From contig NC_030681.2 in the NCBI RefSeq assembly GCF_000004195.4, positions 92,677,454 through 92,741,453 on the forward strand: a stretch of 64,000 nt of DNA, in the 5' to 3' direction. Positions 32,567 to 43,700 of the stretch are shown here, piece by piece (the stretch's first letter is position 1; every line of letters starts with the position of its first letter). The notes beneath the pieces were generated by a model that worked only from the letters and a program-made list of their open reading frames with translations, was not told the origin of the DNA and ran no database searches. Position numbers and translations under genes: made by a program. Source of the DNA: Xenopus tropicalis. Lineage: Eukaryota > Chordata > Amphibia > Anura > Pipidae.

Positions 32567-35500
32567 TATCTCAGACCGGACAAAGGCAGGAAGATACCAT
32601 TGCAGCCTAGAGACAGTTACATATCTCAGCCTTGGCAAAGGCTGGAAGATACCATTGCAGTGTAGGGACAGTTACATATCTCAGCCTGGGCAAAGGCTGG
32701 AAGATAGCAATGCAGCCTAGAGACAATTACTTATCACAGCCTGGGCAAAGGCTGGAAGATACCATTGCAGCCTAGAGACAGTTACATATCTCAGCCTGGA
32801 CAAAGGCTGGAAGATACCATTGCAGCGCAGGGACAGTATAATATCTCAACCTGGGCAGAGGCTGGAAGATACCATTGCAGACTAGAGACAGTTACATATC
32901 TCAGCCTGGGTAAAGGCTGGAAGATACCATTGCAGCGCAGGGACAGTTACATATCTCAGCCTGGAAGAGGCTGGAAGATACAATTGCAGTGCAGGGACAG
33001 TTACATGTCATAGCCTAGGCAAAGGCTGGAAGATACCATTGCAGCCTAGAGACAGTTACATATCAAAGCCTGGGCAAAGGCTGGAAGATACCATTGCAGC
33101 GCAAAGACAGTTACATATCTCAGCCTAGGCAAAGGCTGGAAGATACCATTGCAGCGCAGGGACAGTTACATATCTCAGCCTAGGCAAAGGCTGGAAGATA
33201 CCATTGCAGCCTAGAGACAGTTACATATTTCAGCCTGGGCAAAGGCTGGAAGATACCATTGCAGCCTAGAGACAGTTATATATCTCAGCCTGGGCAAAGG
33301 CTGGAAGATACCATTGCAGCGCAGGGACAGTTACATATCTCAGCCTAGGCAAAGGCTGGAAGATACCATTGCAGCCTAGAGACAGTTACATATTTCAGCC
33401 TGGGCAAAGGCTGGAAGATACATTGCAGCTAGAGACAGTTAATATATCTCAGCCTGGGCAAAGGCTGGAAGATACCATTGCAGCCTAGAGACAGTTACAT
33501 ATCTCAGCCTGAGCAAAGGCTGGAAGATACCATTGCAGCCTAGAGACAGTTACATATCTCAGCCTGGGTAAACGCTGGAAGATACCATTGCAGCGCAGGG
33601 ACAGTTACATGTCATAGCCTAGGCAAAGGCTGGAAGATACCATTGCAGCCTAGAGACAGTTACATATTTCAGCCTGGGCAAAGGCTGGAAGATACCATTG
33701 CAGCGCAGGGACAGTTACATATCTCAGCCTAGGCAAAGGCTGGAAGATACCATTGCAGCCTAGAGACAGTTACATATTTCAGCCTGGGCAAAGGCTGGAA
33801 GATACCATTGCAGCCTAGAGACAGTTATATATCTCAGCCTGGGCAAAGGCTGGAAGATACATTGCAGCCTAGAGACAGTTACATATCTCAGCCTGAGCAA
33901 AGGCTGGAAGATACCATTGCAGATTAGAGACAGTTACATATCTCAGCCTGGGTAAACGCTGGAAGATACCATTGCAGCGCAGGGACAGTTACATGTCATA
34001 GCCTAGGCAAAGGCTGGAAGATACCATTGCAGCCTAGAGACAGTTACATATCTCAGCCTGGGCAAAGGCTGGAAGATACCATTGCGGCGCAGAGAAAGTT
34101 ACATATCTCAGCCTAGGCAAAGGCTGGAAGATACCACTGCAGCCTAGAGACAGTTATATATCTCAGCCTGGGCAAAGGCTGGAAGATACCATTGCAGCCT
34201 AGAGACAGTTACATATCTCAGCCTGGGCAAAGGCTGGAAGATACCATTGCAGCGCAGGGACAGTTACATATCTCAGCCTAGGCAAAGGCTGGAAGATACC
34301 ATTGCAGCCTAGAGACAGTTACATATTTCAGCCTGGGCAAAGGCTGGAAGATACCATTGCAGCCTAGAGACAGTTATATATCTCAGCCTGGGCAAAGGCT
34401 GAAGATACCATTGCAGCCTAGAGACAGTTACATATTTCAGCCTGAGCAAAGGCGGGAAGATACCATTACAGATTAGAGACAGTTACATATCTCAGCCTGG
34501 GCAAACGCTGGAAGATACCATTGCAGCGCAGGGACAGTTACATGTCATAGCCTAGGCAAAGGCTGGAAGATACCATTGCAGCCTAGAGACAGTTACATAT
34601 TTCAGCCTGGGCAAAGGCTGGAAGATACCATTGCAGCCTAGAGACAGTTATATATCTCAGCCTGGGCAAAGGCTGGAAGATACCATTGCAGCCTAGAGAC
34701 AGTTACATATCTCAGCCTGAGCAAAGGCGGGAAGATACCATTGCAGATTAGAGACAGTTACATATCTCAGCCTGGGTAAACGCTGGAAGATACCATTGCA
34801 GCGCAGGGACAGTTTACATGTCATAGCCTAGGCAAAGGCTGGAAGATACCATTACAGCCTAGAGACAGTTACATATCTCAGCCTGAGCAAAGGCGGGAAG
34901 ATACCATTGCAGATTAGAGACAGTTACATATCTCAGCCTGGGTAAACACTGGAAGATACCATTGCAGCGCAGGGACAGTTACATGTCATAGCCTAGGCAA
35001 AGGCTGGAAGATACCATTGCAGCCTAGAGACAGTAACATATCTCAGCCGGGGCAAAGGCTGGAAGATACCATTGCGGCGCAGAGAAAGTTACATATCTCA
35101 GCCTAGGCAAAGGCGGGAAGATACCACTGCAGCCTAGAGACAGTTACATATCTCAGCCTGGGCAAAGTCCGGAAGATACCATTGCAGGCTAGAGACAGTT
35201 ATATATCTAAGCCTGGGCAAAGGCTGGAAGATACCATTGCAGCCTAGAGACAATTACTTATCACAGCCTGGGCAAAGGCTGGAAGATACCATTGCAGCGC
35301 AGGGACAGTTACATATCTCAGCCTAGGCAAAGACTGAAAGACACCATTGCGACGCAAAGACAGTTACGTATCTCAGGCTGGGCAAAGGCTGGAAGATACC
35401 ATTGCAGCCTAGAGACAGTTACATATCTCAGCCTGAGCATAGGCTGGAAGATACCATTGCAGCGCAGGGACAGTTACATATCTCAGCCTAGGCAAAGGCT

Positions 35501-35973
35501 GAAAGATACCATTGCAGCCTTGAGACAGTTACATATCTCAGCCTGGGTAAAGGCTGGAAGATACCATTGCAGTGCAGGGACAGTTACATATCTCAGCCTA
35601 GGCAAAGGCTGTAAGATACCATTGAAGCCTAGAGAGAGTTACATATCCCAGCTTGGGGACAGGCTGGAAGATACCATTGCAGCGCAGGGATAGTTACATA
35701 TCTCAGCCTAGGCAAAAGCTGGAAGATACCATTGCAGCCTAGAGACAGTTACATATCTCAGCCTGGGAAAAGGCTGGAAGATACCATTGCAGCGGCAGGG
35801 ACAGTTACATATCTCAGCCTAGGCAAAGGCTGGAAGATACCATTGCAGCCTAGAGACAGTTACATATCAAAGCCTGGGGCAAAGGCTGGAAGATACCATT
35901 GCAGTGCAGGGACAGTTACATATCTCAGCCTGGGCAAAGGCTAGAAGATACCATTGCAGCCTAGAGACAGTTA
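32567..35973 (+). repeat. Satellite 1, main segment A (about 62 monomers)
   Basis: Same 55-bp monomer in the same phase as the left segment, continuing directly from the Tc1 right end. Longer-range repetition is visible: a run of monomers with tcagcctgagcaaagg, gattagagacag, ctgggtaaacgctgg and acatgtcatagcctaggc recurs at about 33.5, 33.9, 34.45, 34.75 and 34.9 kb, giving a secondary higher-order period of several monomers. The 133-codon frame at 35292-35693 is a by-product. Confidence 0.95.
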
Positions 35974-36106
35974 TCTCCCAGGCTTAGATATGGAACTGTC
36001 CCTGCACTGCAATGGTATCTTCCAGCCTTTGCCCAGGCTGAGATATGTTACTGTCTCTAGGCTGCAATGGTATCTTCCAGCCTTTGCCTAGGCTGAGATA
36101 TGTACC
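35974..36106 (-). repeat. Inverted satellite 1 segment (about 2.4 monomers)
   Basis: From cccaggcttagatatggaac the satellite reads in reverse: actgtccctgcactgcaatg, gtatcttccagcctttgccc, then a second monomer, ending gagatatgtaccatt. It lies exactly at the end of the first 4.29-kb duplication unit. The same segment recurs at 40266-40397. Confidence 0.9.
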
Positions 36107-36858
36107 ATTCTTATGGTTTTCTGTTAACAATGGCTTCTTCTTGCCACTCTTCCATAAAGGCCAACTTTGTGCAGTGCACGACTAATAGTTGTCCTATGGA
36201 CAGATTCCCCCACCTGAGCTGTAGATCTCTGCAGCTCGTCCAGAGTCACCATGGGCCTCTTGGCTGCATTTCTGATCAGCGCTCTCCTTGTTCAGCCTGT
36301 GAGTTTAGGTAGACGGCCTTGTCTTGGTAGGTTTACAGTTGTGCCATACTCCTTCCATTTCTGAATGATCGCTTGAACAGTGCTCCGTGGGATGTTCAAG
36401 GCTTTGGAAATCTTTTTGTAGCCTAAGCCCGCTTTAAATTTCTCAATAACTTTATCTCTGACCTGTCTGTGTGTTCTTTGGACTTCATGGTGTTTGTTGC
36501 TCCCAATATTCTCTAAGACAACCTCTGAGGCCGTCACAGAGCAGCTGTGTTTGTACTGACATTAGATTACACACAGGTGCACTCTATTTAGTCATTAGCA
36601 CTCATCAGGCAATGTCTATGGGCAACTGACTGCACTCAGACCAAAGGGGGCTGAATAATTACGCACACCCCACTTTGCAGTTATTTATTTGTAAAAAATG
36701 TTTGGAATCATGTATGATTTTTGATCCACTTCTCACGTGTACACCACTTTGTATTGGTCTTTCACGTGGAATTCCAATAAAATTGATTCATGTTTGTGGC
36801 TGTAATTTGACAAAATGTGGAAAAGTTCAAGGGGCCGAATTCTTTTGCAAGCCACTGT
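36107..36858 (-). pseudogene. Truncated second copy of the Tc1 element
   Basis: Corresponds to 31815-32566: it includes the right terminal repeat and about the first 127 codons of the transposase (start region near 36489). It begins abruptly at ttcttatggttttctg, directly abutting inverted satellite, so it is not an independent transposition: there is no left end or TA target. Relative to the first copy it has a 1-bp insertion (tgtttgttgct) and a 1-bp deletion (ctgtctgtgtg) that shift the frame and then restore it, plus ctttcttc to cttcttc and one lost G near 36833. The stop after LPKLTG is shared. Confidence 0.9.
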
Positions 36859-39800
36859 ATCTCAGACCGGACAAAGGCAGGAAGATACCATTGCAGCCTA
36901 GAGACAGTTACATATCTCAGCCTTGGCAAAGGCTGGAAGATACCATTGCAGTGTAGGACAGTTACATATCTCAGCCTGGGGCAAAGGCTGGAAGATAGCA
37001 ATGCAGCCTAGAGACAATTACTTATCACAGCCTGGGCAAAGGCTGGAAGATACCATTGCAGCCTAGAGACAGTTACATATCTCAGCCTGGACAAAGGCTG
37101 GAAGATACCATTGCAGCGCAGGGACAGTATAATATCTCAACCTGGGCAGAGGCTGGAAGATACCATTGCAGACTAGAGACAGTTACATATCTCAGCCTGG
37201 GTAAAGGCTGGAAGATACCATTGCAGCGCAGGGACAGTTACATATCTCAGCCTGGGAAGAGGCTGGAAGATACAATTGCAGTGCAGGGACAGTTACATGT
37301 CATAGCCTAGGCAAAGGCTGGAAGATACCATTGCAGCCTAGAGACAGTTACATATCAAAGCCTGGGCAAAGGCTGGAAGATACCATTGCAGCGCAAAGAC
37401 AGTTACATATCTCAGCCTAGGCAAAGGCTGGAAGATACCATTGCAGCGCAGGGACAGTTACATATCTCAGCCTAGGCAAAGGCTGGAAGATACCATTGCA
37501 GCCTAGAGACAGTTACATATTTCAGCCTGGGCAAAGGCTGGAAGATACCATTGCAGCCTAGAGACAGTTATATATCTCAGCCTGGGCAAAGGCTGGAAGA
37601 TACCATTGCAGCGCAGGGACAGTTACATATCTCAGCCTAGGCAAAGGCTGGAAGATACCATTGCAGCCTAGAGACAGTTACATATTTCAGCCTGGGCAAA
37701 GGCTGGAAGATACCATTGCAGCCTAGAGACAGTTATATATCTCAGCCTGGGCAAAGGCTGGAAGATACCATTGCAGCCTAGAGACAGTTACATATCTCAG
37801 CCTGAGCAAAGGCTGGAAGATACCATTGCAGCCTAGAGACAGTTACATATCTCAGCCTGGGTAAACGCTGGAAGATACCATTGCAGCGCAGGGACAGTTA
37901 CATGTCATAGCCTAGGCAAAGGCTGGAAGATACCATTGCAGCCTAGAGACAGTTACATATTTCAGCCTGGGCAAAGGCTGGAAGATACCATTGCAGCGCA
38001 GGGACAGTTACATATCTCAGCCTAGGCAAAGGCTGGAAGATACCATTGCAGCCTAGAGACAGTTACATATTTCAGCCTGGGCAAAGGCTGGAAGATACCA
38101 TTGCAGCCTAGAGACAGTTATATATCTCAGCCTGGGCAAAGGCTGGAAGATACCATTGCAGCCTAGAGACAGTTACATATCTCAGCCTGAGCAAAGGCTG
38201 GAAGATACCATTGCAGATTAGAGACAGTTACATATCTCAGCCTGGGTAAACGCTGGAAGATACCATTGCAGCGCAGGGACAGTTACATGTCATAGCCTAG
38301 GCAAAGGCTGGAAGATACATTGCAGCCTAGAGACAGTTACATATCTCAGCCTGGGCAAAGGCTGGAAGATACCATTGCGGCGCAGAGAAAGTTACATATC
38401 TCAGCCTAGGCAAAGGCTGGAAGATACCACTGCAGCCTAGAGACAGTTATATATCTCAGCCTGGGCAAAGGCTGGAAGATACCATTGCAGCCTAGAGACA
38501 GTTACATATCTCAGCCTGGGCAAAGGCTGGAAGATACCATTGCAGCGCAGGGACAGTTACATATCTCAGCCTAGGCAAAGGCTGGAAGATACCATTGCAG
38601 CCTAGAGACAGTTACATATTTCAGCCTGGGCAAAGGCTGGAAGATACCATTGCAGCCTAGAGACAGTTATATATCTCAGCCTGGGCAAAGGCTGGAAGAT
38701 ACCATTGCAGCCTAGAGACAGTTACATATTTCAGCCTGAGCAAAGGCGGGAAGATACCATTACAGATTAGAGACAGTTACATATCTCAGCCTGGGCAAAC
38801 GCTGGAAGATACCATTGCAGCGCAGGGACAGTTACATGTCATAGCCTAGGCAAAGGCTGGAAGATACCATTGCAGCCTAGAGACAGTTACATATTTCAGC
38901 CTGGGCAAAGGCTGGAAGATACCATTGCAGCCTAGAGACAGTTATATATCTCAGCCTGGGCAAAGGCTGGAAGATACCATTGCAGCCTAGAGACAGTTAC
39001 ATATCTCAGCCTGAGCAAAGGCGGGAAGATACCATTGCAGATTAGAGACAGTTACATATCTCAGCCTGGGTAAACGCTGGAAGATACCATTGCAGCGCAG
39101 GGACAGTTACATGTCATAGCCTAGGCAAAGGCTGGAAGATACCATTACAGCCTAGAGACAGTTACATATCTCAGCCTGAGCAAAGGCGGGAAGATACCAT
39201 TGCAGATTAGAGACAGTTACATATCTCAGCCTGGGTAAACACTGGAAGATACCATTGCAGCGCAGGGACAGTTACATGTCATAGCCTAGGCAAAGGCTGG
39301 AAGATACCATTGCAGCCTAGAGACAGTAACATATCTCAGCCGGGGCAAAGGCTGGAAGATACCATTGCGGCGCAGAGAAAGTTACATATCTCAGCCTAGG
39401 CAAAGGCGGGAAGATACCACTGCAGCCTAGAGACAGTTACATATCTCAGCCTGGGCAAAGTCCGGAAGATACCATTGCAGGCTAGAGACAGTTATATATC
39501 TAAGCCTGGGCAAAGGCTGGAAGATACCATTGCAGCCTAGAGACAATTACTTATCACAGCCTGGGCAAAGGCTGGAAGATACCATTGCAGCGCAGGGACA
39601 GTTACATATCTCAGCCTAGGCAAAGACTGAAAGACACCATTGCGACGCAAAGACAGTTACGTATCTCAGGCTGGGCAAAGGCTGGAAGATACCATTGCAG
39701 CCTAGAGACAGTTACATATCTCAGCCTGAGCATAGGCTGGAAGATACCATTGCAGCGCAGGGACAGTTACATATCTCAGCCTAGGCAAAGGCTGAAAGAT

Positions 39801-40265
39801 ACCATTGCAGCCTTGAGACAGTTACATATCTCAGCCTGGGTAAAGGCTGGAAGATACCATTGCAGTGCAGGGACAGTTACATATCTCAGCCTAGGCAAAG
39901 GCTGTAAGATACCATTGAAGCCTAGAGAGAGTTACATATCCCAGCTTGGGGACAGGCTGGAAGATACCATTGCAGCGCAGGGATAGTTACATATCTCAGC
40001 CTAGGCAAAAGCTGGAAGATACCATTGCAGCCTAGAGACAGTTACATATCTCAGCCTGGGAAAAGGCTGGAAGATACCATTGCAGCGCAGGGACAGTTAC
40101 ATATCTCAGCCTAGGCAAAGGCTGGAAGATACCATTGCAGCCTAGAGACAGTTACATATCAAAGCCTGGGCAAAGGCTGGAAGATACCATTGCAGTGCAG
40201 GGACAGTTACATATCTCAGCCTGGGCAAAGGCTAGAAGATACCATTGCAGCCTAGAGACAGTTAT
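36859..40265 (+). repeat. Satellite 1, main segment B (duplicate of segment A)
   Basis: Monomer-by-monomer copy of 32567-35973 at an offset of about 4291 bp, including rare variants such as gtgcagggacagttacatgt, gacgcaaagacag and cccagcttggggacagg. The differences I found are single-base indels, for example tgtaggacag for tgtagggacag, cctggggcaaagg for cctgggcaaagg, and gatacattgcag for gataccattgcag. Confidence 0.95.
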
Positions 40266-40397
40266 CTCCCAGGCTTAGATATGGAACTGTCCCTGCACTG
40301 CAATGGTATCTTCCAGCCTTTGCCCAGGCTGAGATATGTTACTGTCTCTAGGCTGCAATGGTATCTTCCAGCCTTTGCCTAGGCTGAGATATGTACC
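40266..40397 (-). repeat. Inverted satellite 1 segment, second copy
   Basis: Same sequence as 35974-36106. Here it is followed by ordinary forward monomers (accattgcagcctggag) instead of the transposon, so this is where the second duplication unit ends and the ancestral flank resumes. Confidence 0.9.
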
Positions 40398-40772
40398 ATT
40401 GCAGCCTGGAGACAGTTACATATCTCAGCGTGGGCAAAGGCTGGAAGATACCATTGAAGTGCAGGGACAGTTACATATCTCAGCCTAGGCAAAGGCTGGA
40501 AGATACCATTGCAGCCTGGAGACAGTTACATATTTCAGCCTGTGCAAAGGCTGGAAGATACCATTGCAGCACAGGGACAGTTACATATCTCAGCCTGGGT
40601 ATAGGCTGGAAGATACCATTGCAGCACAGGGATAGTTACATATCTCAGCCTAGGCAAAGGCTGGAAGATACCATTGCAGCCTAGAGACAGTTACATATTT
40701 CAGCCTGGGCAAAGGCTGGAAGATACCATTGCAGCCTAGAGACAGTTAAATATTTCAGCCTGGGCAAAGGCA
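40398..40772 (+). repeat. Satellite 1, right edge
   Basis: About seven forward monomers, somewhat different from the main segments (gcctggagacag, tgtgcaaagg, gggtataggc). The last is cut at cctgggcaaaggc, where satellite 2 begins. Confidence 0.9.
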
Positions 40773-43700
40773 AGGCATTTCAACCAGACCAAGTCAGGAA
40801 TTGAACTCTTGACCCCACGCTCGCAAGGCAGCCACCTTAAGCCCTAGGCCACTGGAGAAACACAGCAAGCCTTCAAAATTTGTTTTGGAACATGCAATCA
40901 TATGCCGCCAAGCCAAGCTAGTTTTTGACAACAGCATCTGATGCTTCCTGGCCACTTCTTGAAAAGCTGCCCCTCAAGCCACCACTACGCTGTTGAAGAC
41001 TCAGGCTTGGCTGGGCAAGTGGTCCTTCTTGAAGAACCAGGACAACTGTAACCTAACCATCCTAAAAAGACAGAAGTGGGAAGAATCTATAATTTAATTC
41101 TCAACCTTCTTCTTCTTATATTGCAGCTTCCCTTACCACCACATCGCTGAAGCTCTACACTAAGGATGCAGGCATCCTAACCCTGAACTGGCTGCTGACG
41201 CACGCCCGTTTTGGCAAATTTGTTGGCGAAAGCAAAGTCACGCCGCTGACAGTAGCATCCCAAAAACACTGAGGAATCTGGGATCGCCCTCAGTAGCAAG
41301 GCCATAGGCCAGGTTCAGCAATGTACAGGCAGACAGCCCTTCACAATGAGTCAAAGCATCTCAACGTGTCTAAGGTGGTACTTGAACTTTCTGTTGGCAA
41401 GGGAGCCAACTTAACCGCTAGGCTGTTGAAGGCATTGTCCAGGTTGGGTATATTTAATGGCTAGTGGTCCATCACGATGGTAAAGCAAATTCACTCTAAC
41501 AAAAAGATCCCAAAAAGCACCTCGCAAGCAAAAGCACAGACCAAAAGCACAATGTACCAAAAGTATATAGTAACTAGAGATGAAGCAAGTATTGAACTTG
41601 CAACCTTCTTCTTATAACACAGCGGCTCTTCCCACAACACCGCTTAAACCGTACGGTGATTTTACAAATTAGGCAGAAAGGCCGCCATTCTTTCCAATTA
41701 AGAAGGCACCCGGCAAACAGAGCGCAAGGTCCTGAGTTCAATTCCCACCAGAGCACCAGAAGAGCCACTGGTTGAGAAGAGTACCCCAAGGAAGGTCTAA
41801 GAGTGGAAGCATGGAGTTGAGCCACCATCATCAAGAAGCAACCAATCACAGAAGCACCACCCCAGGCAGTCTCAGCTCCCCCCAGCCACACACAAGCACA
41901 CTGGACCCTCATCCATAAAGACAAGCAAGGCTCCTCCAGCAGCAGCAGCAGCAGTAGTAGCCCAGAGTGAAGAGGACCATGGGAGGTGCTAACACACCCT
42001 CATAGAGCCCCTCATAGATGCCTGTGTTTGAAAGAAAAGGGGTTTTGGAACATGCAATCATATGCCGCCAAGCCAAGCTACTTTTTGCCAACAGCATCTG
42101 ATGCTTCCTGGCCACTTCTGGAAAAGCTGCCCCTCAAGCCACCACTACGCTGTTGAAGACTCAGGCTTGGCTGGGCAAGTGGTCCTTCTTGAAGAACCAA
42201 GACAATTGTAACCTAACCATCCTAAAAAGACAGAAGTGGGAAGAATCTGTAATTTAATTCTCAACCTTCTTCTTCTTATATTGCAGCTTCCCTTACCACC
42301 ACATCGCTGAAGCTCTACACTAAGGATGCAGGAATCCTAACCCTGAACTGGCTGCTGACGCACGCCCGTTTTGGCAAATTTGTTGGCGAAAGCAAAGTCA
42401 TGCCGCTGACAGTAGCATCCCAAAAACACTGAGGAATCTGGGATCGCCCACAGAAGCAAGGTCATAGGCCAGGTTCAGCAATGTACAGGCAGACAGCCCT
42501 TCACAATGAGTAAAAGCATCTCAACGTGTCTGAGGTGGTACTTGAACTTTCTGTTGGCAAGGGAGCCAACTTAACTGCTAGGCTGCTGAAGGCATTGTCC
42601 AGGTTGGGTATATTTGTTGATGATGCAAAGTTAATGTACCTAAAGCAACTAGAGAGGAAGCAGTTATTGAGCTTGCAAGTTTCTTCTAACACAGACGGAG
42701 AGACCTTTCTCAGAGAGCCAAGGCATTTAAACCAGACCAAGTCAGGAATTGAACTCTCGACCCCACACTCGCCAGGCAGCTGCCTTAAGCCCTAGGCCAC
42801 TGGAGAAACACAGCAAGCCTTCAAAATTTGTTGGCTGGTGGTTCTTCATGATGATGATGATGATGAAGAAGCAAAGTCAATGTACCAAAAGCATATAGTA
42901 ACTAGAGATGAAACAAGTATTGAACTTTCAACATTCTTCTTATAACACAGCGGCTCTTCCCACTACACCGCTTAAGCCGTACAGTGATTTTGCAAATTAG
43001 GCAGAAAGGGTGCCATTCTTTCCAATTAAGAAGGCACCCGGCAAACAGAGCGCAAGGTCCTGAGTTCAATTCCCACCAGAGCACCAGAAGAACCACTGGT
43101 TGAGAAGAGTACCCCAAGGAAGGTCTAAGAGTGGAAGCATGGAGTTGAGCCACAAACATCAAGAAGCAACCAATCACAGAAGCACCACCCCAGGCAATCT
43201 CAGCTCCCCCCACCCACACACAAGCACACTGGACCCTCATCCATGAAGACAAGCAAGGCTCCTCCAACCACAGTTGTGCAGCAGCAGAAGTAGTAGCCCA
43301 GAGTGAAGAGGACCATGGGAGGTGCTAACACAAGTGAATAATCAGGGAGCCCCTCATAGATGCCTGTGTTGGAATGAAAGAGGGTTTTGGAACATGCAAT
43401 CATATGCCGCCAAGCTAGTTTTTGCCAACAGCATCTGATGCTTCCTGGCCACTTCTGGAAAAGCTGCCCCTCAAGCAACACTACGCTGTTGAAGACTCCC
43501 GGCAAACAGAGCGCAAGGTCCTGAGTTCAATTCCCACCAGAGCACCAGAAGAGCCACTGGTTGAGAAGAGTACCCCAAGGTAGGTCTAAGAGTGGAAGCA
43601 TGGAGGTGAGCCAACAACATCAAGAAGCAACCAATCACAGAAGCACCCCCCACACACAAGCACACTGGACCCTCATCCATGAAGACAAGCAAGGCTCCTC

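Noticed and set aside
35292..35693. 133-codon frame in satellite 1 and its copy at 39585-39986
   Set aside because: A consequence of a 55-bp monomer with few stops. Its repeated peptide follows monomer rotation, not protein selection.
36107..36858. Independent second Tc1 insertion
   Set aside because: It lacks the left end and TA flank, and its surroundings duplicate those of the first copy exactly; it is part of the 4.29-kb duplication.
30108..40772. CRISPR array
   Set aside because: Regular repeats, but they are directly adjacent with no unique spacers, and the context is vertebrate.
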